Shown here one piece after another: positions 11,079 to 23,414 of a stretch of 64,000 bases of DNA; within the stretch, counting starts at the first letter, position 1; each line of letters starts with the position of its first letter. Made by a program: the position numbers and the translations under genes. The stretch comes from Henricia sp. BOLD:AAB3569 (lineage: Eukaryota; Echinodermata; Asteroidea; Spinulosida; Echinasteridae). The DNA lies in the NCBI GenBank assembly GCA_037783545.1, contig JBBELK010001245.1, positions 62,001-126,000 of the forward strand, given 5' to 3'. The notes under the pieces are model-generated. The model was not told where the DNA came from and did not search any database. It saw only the letters and a program-made list of their open reading frames with translations.

Positions 11079-11942
11079 CTATGTTCTAGTGGATGGGGCT
11101 GGTCCGGGTTGTCCGTGCTGTCGCTGTAGGGATCCGAGGGCAGGGCATGCTGCTCGAACGTGTCCTTGCAAACCGCACTGGAAGCACATGCGGTTGTCGA
11201 AGTAGGGCTGGGCTCGGTAGTATGGACGAAAAGGGTTAGGCCGCATATAAGAAGCAGTAGGATAAGCTGCAGTCGCCTTGGGGAAAGAGGCCGTGTTGGT
11301 AGTGGTCTGTATGAAGCCACCGACTCGCTTCTTGGGGGCAGGTTTTTTAGCGGCGGCGGCTTTCTCTGCTTTTTTATCCGTTTCTCGTTGGACGAATCGG
11401 ATGCCAGATCGTCGGCGACATATTCCTAAACAACCCCCCAACTAAGCTCAGATCGATCAGCTATGCGTATTAGTTTTTGGCGCTCCTTAAGAGCTGTGAT
11501 AGCCTGTTCAAGGTTGCTCTTGGCCTGGTCAATGTCAAGCGTTTCAATAGACAGCCGAAGTGTGACGTGCGTTGCCATGGCAATTGGATCTAAACTATCA
11601 TGGCCGTCGGGAAAAGTACCATTGGAAAAGCACTGGGACACGGATGAGTGATTTTTAGTTTAGATCCAATTGCCTAGGCAACCAACAAAAGGTGACGTAT
11701 TCACTTCGGCAGTCTATATTCTGAAGAGCCGAGTTAACGAAGGTCAGGACCTTGTCGCAATGATTGAACTGTTGTTGGTTGCCCTCCCTTTTAAAAGTAG
11801 GAACTTCGGCAGAAAGTCTTTGTTTTTTGCAGGCGGTCTCGACTCGAGAGTCCAAGGTGTTGGCGAGTGCCTGAATTGCCCGTAGAATGTCTTGGTTTCC
11901 TTCGGTGGGCTGTGAAAGCATGGGGGTATCTTCGTGCGACAT
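11079..11942 (-). pseudogene. DIRS-like gag, interrupted by a MITE
   Basis: Translation starts at the ATG at 11942 (MSHEDTPMLSQP). It continues through VPTFKREGNQQQFNHCDKVL, a block typical of DIRS gag, until the MITE at 11714. On the other side of the MITE it resumes with IETLDIDQAKSNLEQAITAL and then RQKLIRIADRSELSWG, another family hallmark, before a stop at 11426. A shifted frame supplies a basic Ala/Lys-rich linker and the zinc knuckle CFQCGLQGHVRAACP (C-x2-C-x4-H-x4-C) near 11180-11140. The product would be the RNA-binding structural protein. It is broken by the MITE and by at least one frameshift near 11430. Confidence 0.7.
11550..11714. mobile_element. 165-bp MITE with TA target duplication (copy 1, inside gag)
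   Basis: The ends are inverted repeats: GACAGCCGAAGTG at the left and CACTTCGGCAGTC at the right, each flanked by TA. The interior contains CCATGGCAATTGGATC and a near-complement GATCCAATTGCC, so it can fold. Nearly identical copies lie at 35895, 41167 and 44224, and a fragment at 51476. If the element and one TA are ignored, the surrounding gag frame runs straight through the junction, which defines the ends and the TA duplication. TA duplication with short inverted ends and no coding capacity suggests a Tc1/mariner-type MITE. Confidence 0.8.
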
Positions 11943-12119
11943 GTTAGTACAAACACGGAGTACAACAATTAACGATACGGTAGATGAACAAATTCTGTAC
12001 AGCAATTAATATCGACTGCTTGACCGAGAGTGAACTAAAAAGCCCATACGTGGCTTATGTGTCACGCAGTTATGCAAGTGAACCATAAAGCATTGTCCTG
12101 AATGGTACAATGCACGAAC

Positions 12120-13898
12120 AGATGTCGTGCGAATACGAAAAGAAATTTGGAATTCCAAGACATTACTCTTTGACAATTCAACGCTAAAATTGTGAATCTG
12201 ATGACGTGTTATTGGCACAGTCAATCTCATCATGACGTCACTATTGTGTGCACAAATTGTTCAAGGTTGTACTGAATAACAAGTTCTTACATGTATATGT
12301 GGTGAAAGAATATTTCCAAGATTTTATCATTTGGTCAAATTCGATCCCTCCCACATTGGCTCTATTTGCATTCAAAATGCTAAACAATGCTACATTTTCG
12401 AACAACTTCCGGTTGGGAGCGGAAGTAGGGGTCACACAAGGGTCATATCATTGAATGATTTGTTCAGTTGATTGAGACATATCATGCTGTGAACATTTTT
12501 CTCAAGTATCTATTACGGTTCTTGAGATATGAATTTTTGAAATAATCACCTTTGAAATCTTGTAATTTGACACTTTTGACGACATCATGACGTCACAATT
12601 CTGTGCATAAATTGTTGAACAATCTGTTGAACATCAAGTTCTCAAATGTGGTGAAGAAATCATTCAAATATCTATTGTAATTCTCAAGATACAGCATTTT
12701 TAAATAATTCAGCTCCAACACTTTTCGTAATTTGATACCCTATTACGTAACCACCGTGTATGTGATGACGTCACTGGTATAGTCATGAAGTCCACATGTG
12801 CAGCAACATTTCGTTTTATAGAACAATGGTCAAATACTCTCCCACTTTGGCTCTATTTCAATTCAAAATGCTTTAAAAAGGGCACATTTTACAACCCGAA
12901 GTTGGGGTCACACAGGGGTCATGTCAATGTATGATTTGTTCACTTCATTGAGACCTATCACGCTTTGAAAGAAGTATTCAAATATCTATCACGGTTCTTG
13001 AGATATGAATTTTTGAAGTATTTAACTTTGAATTGCTGTAATTTGACACCTGATGACGTCACGATGGCGTCACACTTGATGTCATCATGATACTATACAT
13101 GCTGCTGAAAGTATGCCATAGGGCCCATGTCTGTGTCTAATTTAGTAAAGATTCAGCTTGGTTTCATGGGCATTGTTGCTCAGTAAGTGAACAAATTGAG
13201 ATTTTCGTTTTCGTTGAACTTTGACCTCCAATTGACCACAGAAGGAATTAATGGGTCAGATGAAAATGCCTACACAAAGACAATTTTAGCCCATGATCTG
13301 ATATATAAGCCTGCCAAATACGACGATCTTAGGTCACATGGTGTTCGACACGGAAGCATTTAAAAACATGCATATTTTTGTTATTTTTGGGGTGTAATTT
13401 GATACTCGACGACGTCACAGTGACGTCACGCTTGATGTTATCATAATATAATACATGCTGGTGAAAGTCTGCCACAGGACCTATGCCTGTACTTGGTTTC
13501 TTAAAGATTCAGCTTGGTTTGATGGACATTGCTGCTCAAAAAGTGCAAAAATTATAATTCTCGCTTTCGTTGAACCTTGACCTCAAATTGACCCCAGAAG
13601 GAAGGGTCAGATGACAATGCCCACATGAACAAAATTGTAGGCCATGATCTGATCTATAAGCCTGCCAAATACGAAGATCATGGGTCACTTGGTTTTCAAG
13701 ACGGAGGCATTTTAAAACATGCATATTTTGGTCATTTTTGGGTTGTAATTTGATACCCGATGATGTCACGGTGACGTCACACTTGTATGCACATCTTCAC
13801 ATTGGGGTTGATGTTCCTACAAAGTTTCAAGTTGATAGCTTGAACCGTTTTGAAGAAAAGCTCTGGAAACGTTTGAGTGGAAAAAGAAAAAGAAGGAA
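12120..13898 (-). mobile_element. Helitron-like element, family Y, inverted partial copy
   Basis: This segment is the reverse complement of 16861-18730, so its orientation is minus. Shared landmarks include GACGTCACTATTGTGTGCA (12236), paired ACTTCCGG/CCGGAAGT-type motifs, two ~330-base modules with AGTTCAACG and CCATGATCT, and the T-rich leader (as A-rich here) near 13880. The 5' hairpin array and the 3' hairpin/CTCTAG end are both missing. It abuts the 3' end of another element at 13902. No coding sequence. Confidence 0.65.
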
Positions 13899-13901
13899 AA
13901 A

Positions 13902-16641
13902 CTAGAGCTTCGTCTGTTCTATGACCAGAGCAAAGGACTTTTTCACATTTTTTAACTTCAAAACTTGAAAAACGCCTAACCAGAATACAATGATTAACTA
14001 AATTATCTATTTTTGAACAATTTTAAATTATAAGCCAAAAACTGTTTGACTAATGGTTATCGAGGTCAAAGGTCACCCTTTTCATTGTTTTTAAAGCTTG
14101 GCTATACCTAACCATAATGCTATGAGTCCTGTGTTGTTTGTTATCACTTTAAAATTATAAGCCAACGAAGATTTGACCACTAGGAAACGAGGTCAAAGGT
14201 CAAGCAATGTGCATCAATTAACGACATTTGCTAGTGATCGTATGTTGCGCAGGAATCACGATCATGGGTCAATCGGCTGATTTGTTATGAATGTTTGAAT
14301 GTGGAAAACATTAAATTGTATGCTCCTTTAATCTGATACCTGATGATGAACAGTTTTTGAGTTGTGTCAGTTTGCCTGGGTGGGGGAGTACTGCTATACA
14401 GATCTACCACTTCGAGGTGTTTGATGAACTGTGAGATACCAAGTTATGGTGCAGGCAAAAACTTTTGATTACTTAATTAGCTCTTTGAGGAGTATCATAA
14501 CATGTAGGTTCAGGATTTATACTAAGAGAGTATTGAGACAAATTTCATATAAAACAAAATAACATGTACATTTAATGGAAATAGTACAGAAGCCTTCATC
14601 GATTCAGAAAATATGTTTAGATTTGAAAATATGGCAATTTTCAGTTTTTGCACATTTAAAAACATCGATTAGGCCTAAGTTACTGTAAAATTAGTACTAT
14701 TGGTCATAATGTCACATGCAGTTATAAATTAAATATTTAAAAAGTTTATCCTGAAAACTAAGTTTAGAGGCAAGTTTTATATCCCTTTGCGAATTCTAAA
14801 CTGTTCATTGTTCACTGTTTGTTTTGTTCACATTTGGGATGGAAATCCGATGTTTACTCGAAAAACTGATATACATATATTAGTCATCAAAGGCAGAAAT
14901 CAGAGCACATAATTTGTTAAGATAGAAAAGAGTTTGGCCAAGAAGGAACAATTTCGTAATTAGATTTGTTGAAGATGGTTCAATAAAATCCTGACAATAA
15001 AATGATATCAGGCCTATATTAGGCTTTGCACCTTACTAAACCTAAAAGGAAGAAATCAAACATTGGAATGAATGCTTCACGGCAAAACTACGACATTCCC
15101 TCAATAACATACAATTACTTTCTTGTAGAGAGTGAAATGTCCTTTTGTTAAACCATCTTCTGTTGAATTACACGTCCGTTGAAGACACAGTTAAAAGACT
15201 GCTTTCACGCAAAAAAATAGCGCGTCACCGTCTCGGCCGGCGTTGTGTCACACAGGGCACACGTAATAAACAGCTACGGTAAAAATTCATTTCTGCGAGG
15301 TTTGCTCGCATTGAGAACGGTCAATTCTAAAACTAGGCTCCTGGCATAACACTGGTCACTGCTCAGTCAACCGAAAACATAATGACATGATCATGGTGTC
15401 ATTTTAAAGAGGAGATTCAACCCTAACAGATGATATCTCCTGTCTATTCATACGCGCCCTACTTTAGTTACAATTAGCAATAATATTTCGGTTTCGTTTT
15501 TTTAATCCAACCTGTATTTACGGAAATGTTGACTTGGCTAAACTTTGGCCTTCAATTGACGAGCATGCTTAGCTTGCAAAATTAGATGTTAGCATATAAA
15601 GTATTTAATTTAAAAAATGTTTACCTTTAATGTGTTACCTTTGAAGGATTGATGACGTAATCAATGTTTTAACAACACAGACATGTTTGGTGGTCGACGC
15701 ACTCTATAATCACCACTACTGGACTAATTTGCGCAAACCCTGTTTTTAAAGGGTTATTTTAAGACTTTTTAATTTCGCCGCTAGAGGGCGCCCTTTTATG
15801 GAATGACGTAGAAACTTACATTTTTGGAAACCCTATTTACCTTAGACACTAACACTACCAACCGCATCTCGGCAGCTTTCCCCACTTTTACAAAATAGGT
15901 TCATTTAAATGCCTTCCGGTTTCTACCGGAAGTGAGCAAGGTCACAGGTTATGACGATATTTTTTTGGATACCCCACCCTAGTCGAACTCAAACACCTTT
16001 GACCCCATCCAAATACCTCTTACCAGTTTCAAATGGCAAGGCAAAGTCTGTTTGACCAATAGGGAATGAGGTCAAATGTGAAGGCATGGGGGCATCTGAA
16101 AGACCTTTATTAATAATCGCATATGCCGAAAGAATCAAGATCGTAGGTCAAACGGTTGATTTTTTATGAATGTTTGCATATGGAAACATTAAATTTAATG
16201 CCCCTTTAAACTTACACCTGATGACGTCATGATGACGCTATTGTTAGATGCACACCTCTTCTACTAAGTCTTTGATATTACCAAGTTTGTTTAAGAACAA
16301 CCTCAAGTTTGGGAACAACCTTAAAAAGTGCCGACAACGCCCATGTGTTATGTCAATGGGGAAAAATCAGAAGAAGAAATAAACGGAAAAGCCAAAAGTT
16401 AACGACCTTTGCTAGTGATCGTATATAGGAAGGAATCGAGGTTGTAGCTCGCATTTGTTAATATTTCATATTTATAATATTTGTATCACCTTTAATCTGA
16501 CACGTGATGACGTCATTATGAGATCATCAGTTAAATACCTTTGTTAATGACTGTATATGGCGCATGAATGCACGATCATAGGTGAATCGGCTGATTTGTT
16601 ACGAATGTTTGAATATGGAAATATTAAATTGTATGCTCATT
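13902..16641 (-). mobile_element. Helitron-like element, family X (minus)
   Basis: Minus-strand 3' end: GAAAAAG, a hairpin (CTTTG[C]TCTG...CAGACGAAG) and CTCTAG at 13902. Upstream (higher coordinates) come modules shared with the other X copies: block B (14338-14880, GATGATGAACAG...), block E (about 14880-15540, CACAGGGCACACG...) and block C (about 15540-16640, CTAGAGGGCGCCC at 15781; ACTTCCGG-type hairpin at 15914-15935). Two perfect AGGTCAAAGGTCA motifs lie at 14063 and 14190. The 5' side is interrupted by the family Y element at 16642. No coding sequence. Confidence 0.6.
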
Positions 16642-16803
16642 AGGTGATCGGGCCAACAGCCCGATCACCTATTACTCTCGTACGATTTATTTGTCTCTTT
16701 TTTAGGTGATCGGAACTCATTCCGATCACCTATTACTATTGTACGATTTCTTTGTCTTTTTTTTTTTTTTTTGTTAGGTGATCGGAACTCATTCCGATCA
16801 CCT
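16642..16803 (+). repeat. Array of three 12-bp-stem hairpins (5' end of family Y)
   Basis: Perfect stems at 16642-16670 (AGGTGATCGGGC), 16704-16731 and 16776-16803 (both AGGTGATCGGAA), with 4-5-base loops. Each is followed by ATTA...GTACGATTT.TTTGTCTTTT. The first stem differs from the other two in matched positions on both arms, so base pairing has been conserved while sequence changed. The first hairpin begins exactly where the element appears to start. Confidence 0.85.
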
Positions 16804-18837
16804 ATTGATATTGTACGATTTATTTGTCTTTTTTTTTTCCTTTTTTTTCCTTTTTTTTCTTTTTCCACTTAAACGTTTCCAGAGCTTTTCTTCAAAACGG
16901 TTCAAGCTATCAACTTGAAACTTGGTAGGAGCATCAACCCCAATGTGAAGGTGTGCATATAAGTGTGACGTCATAATGACGTCATCAGGTATCAAATTAC
17001 AAGCCAAAAATTACCAAAATATGCATATGTTAAAATGCTTCCGCCTGGAAAACCACGTGACCCATGATCTTCGTATTTGGCAGGCTTATATATCAGATCA
17101 TGGCCAACAATTTTCATCTGGGGTCAATTTGAGGTAAAAGTTCAACGAAAACGAAAATCTCAATTGTTGCACTTATTGAGCAACAATGCCCATCAAACCA
17201 AGCTGAATCTTTAAGTAACTAAGTACAGGCATAGGTCCTACGGCAGACTTTCACCAGCGTGTATAATATTATGATGGCATCAAGCGTGACGTCATCGTGA
17301 CGTCATCAAGTATTAAATTACACCCCAAAAAACAAAAATATGCATATTTTAAAATGCTTCCGTCTTGAAAACCACGTGACCCAGGATCTTCGTATTTGGC
17401 AGGTTTATAGATGACATTCTGTGCTACAATTTTCTTTGTGTGAGCATTTTCATCTGACCCTTCCTTCTGGGGTCAATTGGAGGTCAAAGTTCAACGAAAC
17501 TGAGAATCTCAGTCTTTACACTTACCAGCAACAATGCCCATCAAACCAAGCTGAATCGTTAGTAAATTAGATACAGACATAGGCCCTACGGCAGACTTTC
17601 ACCAGAATGTATAGTATCATGATGGCATCAAGTGTGACGTAATCATGACGTCATCAGGTGTCAAATTACAAAAATTCAAAGGTTATTATTTCCAAAATTC
17701 ATATCTCAAGAACCGTAATAGATACTTGAACAATTCTTTCACAACATGATAAGTCTAAAAAAACTGAACAAATCATACGATGTCATGACCCCTGTGTGAC
17801 GCCTACTTCCGGTCCAAACCGGAAGTTGTTCGAAAATGTGCCATTTTTTAGCATTTTGAATGCAAATAGATTCAAAGTGGTAGTGAATTTAACCATATTT
17901 CTAAGGAACGAAATGTTTCCACACATGTGGACTTTGACTATACCATTGGTGACGTCATCAAATGGACGGTGGTTACGTAATGTGGTGTCAAATTACGCAA
18001 ATTTGGAGCTGAATTGTTTTAAAATGCTGTATCTTGAGAACTACAACAGATATTGGTATGATTCCTTCGCCACATTTAAGAACTTGATGTTAATCAAATT
18101 GTTGAACAATTTGTGCAAAAAATTGTGACGTCATAATGTCGTCACAGGTGTCAAATTACCAACATTCAAAGGTTATTATTTCAAAAATTCATATCTCAAG
18201 AACCGTAATAGATACTTGAACAATTCTTTCACAGCATTATAGGTCTAAATGAACTAAACAAATCATACACTGACATGACCCCTGTGTGACCCCTACTTCC
18301 GGTCTAAACCGGAAGTTAATCGAGAGTGTGCCATTTTTTAGCATTTTGAATGCAAATAGAGCCAAAGTGGTAGGGAATTTGACCATAGTTCTACGAAACG
18401 AATTGTTCCCACACATGTAGACTTTATGACTATACCAATGATGACGTCATCACGTGCGCGGTGGTTACGTAATATGATCTGAAATGACAAAATCTTGAGA
18501 ACTGTAAAATATATTCAAAAGATTATTTCACCACATGTAAGAACTTGTTCTTCAGTAGATCCTTGAACAATTTTTGCACACAATAGTGACGTCATGGTGA
18601 GATTGACTGCCAATAATGACGTCATCAGACACACACTAAAATTTTAGCGTTGAATAATCAAAGAGTCATATGTCTTAAGAATTCCAATACTGGCAATCGA
18701 TATGTGAATGTTTCTTTTGCAATTAATATCGACCAACTCAAGTTTTCAACCAATGTTAAAAGTGTGACGTCATCATAAGATTAATGTTTGTCACCCGATC
18801 ACCTAGCGTTTGTTTAAAAACAAACGCCAAGCTCTAG
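16642..18837 (+). mobile_element. Helitron/Helentron-like element, family Y, apparently complete (2.2 kb)
   Basis: The 5' end is AGGTGATCGGG, the first arm of a hairpin array. The 3' end has the complementary CCCGATCACCT (18794-18804), then hairpin AGCGTTTGTTT/ACAAACGC, then CTCTAG at 18837. T precedes the 5' end and follows the 3' end, with no longer target duplication. A short 5' end whose complement lies inside the 3' hairpin is the layout described for Helentron/Helitron2 elements; CTAG also fits a canonical Helitron 3' end. The interior is non-coding, with modules bearing TGACGTCA, CACGTG and AAAGTTCAACG motifs. Transposition would need proteins from elsewhere. Confidence 0.7.
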
Positions 18838-20112
18838 TTTCTTATTATTTTTCTTATTTTTCCACTCAAACGTTTCCAGAGCTTTTCTTCAAATCGGTTC
18901 AAGCTGTCAACTTGAAACTTTGTAGGAACATCAACCCCAATGTGAAGGTGTGCATACAAGTGTGACGTCATTGTGACGTCATTGGGTATCAAATTACAAC
19001 CCAAAAATGACTAAAATATGCATGTTTTAAAATGCTTCCGTCTGGAAAACCACGTGACCCATGATTTTCGTATTTGGCAGGTTTATAAAATTCAACGAAA
19101 CTGAGAATCTCAGTTTTTACACTTACCAGCAACAATGCCTATCAAACCAAGCTGAATCGTTAGTAAATTAGATACAGACATAGGCCCTACGGCAGACTTT
19201 CACCAGAATGTATAGTATCATGATGGCATCAAGTGTGACGTAATCATGACGTCATCAGGTGTCAAATTAAAAAAATTCAAAGGTTATTATTTCCAAAATT
19301 CATATCTCAAGAACCGTAATAGATACTTGAACAATTCTTTCACAACATGATAAGTCTAAATGAACTGAACAAATCATACAATGTCATGACCCCTGTGTGA
19401 CGCCTACTTCCGGTCCAAACCGGAAGTTGTTCGAAAATGTGAATTTTTTTAAAGCGTTTTGAATGCAAATAGATTCAAAGTGGTAGTGAATTTGACCATA
19501 TTTCTACGGAACGAAATGTTTCCACACATGTGGACCTTTTGACTATACCATTGGTGACGTCATCACATGGACGGTAGTTACGTAATGTGGTGTCAAATTA
19601 CGCAAATTTTGAGCTGAATTGTTTAAAAATGCTGTATCTTGAGAACTACAACAGATATTTGCATGATTCTTTCGCCACATTTAAGAACTTGATGTTTATC
19701 AAATTGTTGAACAATTTGTGCACAAAATTGTGACGTCATGATGTCGTCACAGGTGTCACATTACAAGATTTCAAAGGTTATTATTTCAACAATTCATATC
19801 TTAAAACGGTGCAAGCTATCAACCCCCCAGCTATGGCGGATATGCAGGGAGGAGATATTAGTTACCGGATTAGTGTATACAGCAGCCGATTTCACGAAAC
19901 TTTACGCAATTGCGCAAGTCCCCTTACGCCATAAGTTATTGCGCAAGTAATGGCGTAAGTGGACTTGCGCAATTGCGTAAAGTTTCGTGAAATCGGCTGC
20001 TGAACTTCCATTTTTGCCATTCCACAGGTGATAACAACGTCTGAAATTCATCACAAAATGTTCATTTATCCCGATCACCTGGCGTTTGTAACAACAAACG
20101 TCATACCTCTAG
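18838..20112 (+). mobile_element. Family Y copy 2, 5'-truncated
   Basis: Begins immediately after the CTCTAG of the preceding copy with the same T-rich leader and TTTCCACTCAAACGTTTCCA, but lacks the hairpin array. It ends with CCCGATCACCT (20070-20080), hairpin GGCGTTTG...CAAACG and CTCTAG at 20112. A large internal part is missing compared with copy 1, and near 19810-20000 it holds an unrelated fold-back (GTAAAGTTTCGTGAAATCGG-type arms around TTGCGCAAGT motifs). The head-to-tail arrangement suggests insertion at, or continued copying past, the end of copy 1. Confidence 0.62.
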
Positions 20113-23100
20113 TTTATTTCTATACCTGATGATGAACATTTTTTGAGTTGTTTCAGTTTGCCTGAGTGTACTGCTATACAGATCTGCCACTTCCAGGTGT
20201 TTGATGAACTGTGAGATACCAAGTCATGGCGCAGGTAAAAACTTTTGATTACCCAATTAGCTCCTTGAGGAGTATCATAACATTTAGGTTCAGGATTTAT
20301 ACTAAGAGAGTCTTGAGCCAAATTTCATATAAAACAAAATAACATGTACATTATGTAAATAGTACAGAAGCCTTCATCGATTGAGAATTTTTGTTTTAGA
20401 TTTGAAAATATGGCAATTTTCAGTTTTTGCACTTTTAAAAACATCAATTAAGTTACTGTAAAATTAGTACTATTTGTCATAATGTCACATGCCGTTATAA
20501 ATTAAATATTTAAAATGTTTATCCTGAAAACGTAGTTTAGAGGCAAGTTTTATTTCCCTTTGCGAATTATAAACTGTTCATTTTTACTACATCAATACTC
20601 ATCTGCTGTCTAACGATGTAGTCAGCGAAAAAGATTGTTAATTGACTTTTTCGCTTGCAGCGAAAAAGCCTTTTTGGCTTTTTCGCTTTGCGGCGAAAAA
20701 GCCTTTGTTTTCGTTTTGATTTGTTTTCTTCCGTTTATTGGCTTTTTCGTTTAGAATGAAAAAGCCTTTGTTTTCGTTTTGATTTTTTGGCTTTTTCGTT
20801 TAGGAAGAAAAAGCCTTTGTTTTCGTTTAGATTTTTTTCTTCTTCCGTTTATTTCTTCTTCTGATTTTTTCCCCATAGACAAAGCGCATTGATCTTAACC
20901 AAACTTGGTGACATCAAAGACATAGTATAAGAGGTGTGCACCCAAGAATGGCTTCATTGTGACGTCATCAGTTACGTCATTATAACACTTTAAAAATGCC
21001 TAAAAAGCGGAAAATTGCCGAAATATGCATCATATGATCAGATCATGAGCTTCAATGTTCTTAATGTAGGCATTTTCATCTGACCCTTCCTTCCTTGGTC
21101 AATCGAAGGTCAAAGTTCAGCCATTTCAAAATTCACATTTGTTGTGTTTTTGTGTACTTATGAAGCAATTTTAGCTATTAAAGTACGCTTGATTTTCATA
21201 AAACTAGGTACAGGCATGGGCCTCATCACAAACTTCCACCACCATGTACAACTTCACCATGACGTCAATGATTACGTAATTATAATTATTTAAAAATGGC
21301 AAAAAAGTTGATTTTCTTCATAAAAATTAGCAAAAAATGCATTTCGTAAAATGTTTCCCTCTATAAAACCACACGACCCAGGGTCTTCATATTTAGCAGA
21401 CATTATAGATGAGATCCTGGGCTACAATTTGCTTTGTGTAGTCATTTTCATCTGACCCTTCTTTCCTGGGTCAATTGAAGGCCAAAGTTCAGCCAAGTCA
21501 CTATTTGGGTAAAACCATGCATAAACCCGGCCATGCACTCGCGTTTTGCTACCGTGAAAGTGATATAGCGCCCTCATAGTGATACATGTATAGCTAAAGA
21601 GAGAATGCGCAATACGTGTAAACATATAGTACATGTACTTGTCTGATTACGAAATTGTCCTCCTTGGCCAAACTCTTTTTAATCTTAACAAATTATGTGC
21701 TCTGATTTCTGCCTTTGATGACTAATATATGTATATTAGTATTTCGAGTAAACATCGCATTTTCCATCCCAAATGTGAACAAAACAAACTAAAAATTAAC
21801 AGTTTAGAATTCGCAAAGGGAAATCAAAATTGCCTCTAAACTGAGTTTTCAGGATAAACTTTTTAAATATTTAATTTATAACGCCATGTGACATTATTAC
21901 AAATAGTACTAATTTTACAGTAACTTAATTGATGTTTTAAAAAGTGCAAAAACTGAAAATTGCCATATTTTCAAATCTAAACAAATCTTTTCTCAATCGA
22001 TGAAGGCTTCTGTACTATTTACATAATATACATGTTATTTTGTTTTATATGAAATTTGGCTGAAGACTCTCTTAGTATAAATCCTGAACCTACATGTTAT
22101 GATACTCCTCAAGGAGCTAATTAAGTAATCAAAAGTTTTTACCTGCACCATGACTTGGTATCTCACAGTTCATCAAACACCTTGAAGTGGTAGATCTGTA
22201 TAGCAGTACTTCCCCCACTCAGGCAAACTGACACAACTCAAAAACTGTTCATCATCAGTTATAAGATTAAATGAACATACAATTTAATGTTTTGCATATT
22301 CAAACATTCGTAACAAATCAGCCGATTCACCTATGATCGTGATTCCTGCGCCATATACGGTCATTAACAAAGGTATTTAACTGATGATCTCATAATGACG
22401 TCATCACGTGTCAGATTAAAGGTGATACAAATATTATAAATATAAAATATTAACAAATGCGAGCTACAACCTTGATTCCTTCCCATATACGATCACTAGC
22501 AAAGGTCGTTAACTTTTGGCTTTTCCGTTTATTTCTTCTTCTGATTGTTTTCCCCATTGACATAACGCATGGGCGTTGTCGGCACTTTTTGAGGTTGTTC
22601 CCAAACTTGAGGTTGTTCTTAAACAAACCTGGTAACATCAAAGACATAGTAGAAGAAGTGTGCACCCAACAATGGCGTCATTATGACGTCATCAGGTGTA
22701 AGTTTAAAGGGGATGAAATTTAATGTTTCCATATGCAAAATTTCATAAAAAATCAACCGTTTGACCTACGATCTTGATTCTTTCGGCATATACGATAATT
22801 AATAAAGGTCTTTCAGATGCCCACATGCCTTCACATTTGACCTCATTCCCTATTGGTCAAACAGACTTTGCCTCGCCATTTGAAACTGGTAAGAGGTATT
22901 TGGTTGGGGTCAAAGGTGTTTGAGTTCGACTAGGGTGGGGTATCCAAAAAATATCGCCATAACCTGTGAACTTGCTCACTTCCGGTAGAAACCGGAAGTG
23001 CATTTAAATGAACCTATTTTGTGAAAGTGGGGAAAGCTGCCGAGATGCGGTTGGTAGTGTTAGTGTCTAAGGTAAATAGGGTTTCAAAAAATGTAAGTTT

Positions 23101-23414
23101 CTACGTCATTCCATAAAAGGGCGCCCTCTAGCGGCGAAATTAAAAGGTCTTAAAATGACTCTTTAAAAGCAGTGTTTGCGCAAATTAGCCCAGTAGTGGT
23201 GATTGTAGAGTGCGTCGACCACCAAACATGTCTGTGTTGTTAAAACATTGATTACGTCATCAATCCTTTAAAGGTAACACATTAAAAGTAAACATTTATT
23301 TAATTAAATACTTTATATGCTAACATCTAATTTTGCAAGCTAAGCATGCTTAAAAAAAGTTTTAAAAATTAGAAAAAGCCCTACGATCTGTTCATAGAAC
23401 AGACGTAGCTCTAG
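20113..23414 (+). mobile_element. Helitron-like element(s), family X
   Basis: Order: block B (20125-20600), a 5' hairpin array (20646-20815), D modules (about 20870-21530), inverted block B (about 21640-22260), inverted block C (22280-23370). It then ends with GAAAAAGCC, hairpin CTACG[A]TCTGTTC/GAACAGACGTAG and CTCTAG at 23414. Block B before the hairpin array probably belongs to an older neighbour. The element proper may run from the hairpins to 23414. Non-coding. Confidence 0.6.
20646..20815 (+). repeat. Array of four GGCTTTTTCG hairpins (5' end of family X)
   Basis: Hairpins at 20646-20668, 20676-20703, 20740-20766 and 20789-20815 share the stem GGCTTTTTCG / CGAAAAAGCC with different loops (TTGCA, TTTGCG, TTTAGAAT, TTTAGGAA). 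They are separated by TTTGTTTTCGTTTTGATTT-type linkers. The same stem ends other X copies at 26065 and, inverted, near 33764-33853. Confidence 0.85.

Larger units (their letters stand above)
4801..11942 (-). mobile_element. DIRS-like retrotransposon, heavily interrupted
   Basis: The minus strand reads in order: a gag-like protein with a CCHC knuckle, a DIRS/Ngaro-type reverse transcriptase, its RNase H, and the conserved C-terminal extension. These elements normally also encode a tyrosine recombinase and often a methyltransferase-like protein; neither is seen here, so the 3' part is missing or unrecognisable. Three later insertions split the coding sequence at 11550-11714, 9761-10544 and 5255-8763. 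Frameshifts and stops between and within segments show it is an old, dead copy. Assignment rests on motif order and the distinctive RNase H tail, not on terminal repeats, which I could not identify. Confidence 0.72.

Noticed and set aside
12004-12018. GCAATTAATATCGAC shared with 18719 in the same orientation
   Set aside because: The surrounding sequences are inverted relative to each other, the word is short and AT-rich, and no structure explains it.
16642-16803. Regularly spaced hairpins considered as a CRISPR-like array
   Set aside because: Host is eukaryotic, linkers are conserved rather than unique spacers, and the hairpins coincide with transposon ends.
22457-22723. Open frames of 60-100 codons with near-identical translations in the repeat mosaic (also 25138, 33018, 36948, 42220, 45275)
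   Set aside because: They recur only because the underlying non-coding modules recur, appear in both orientations, and are broken at the same rate as neighbouring sequence. No domain or start context supports them.
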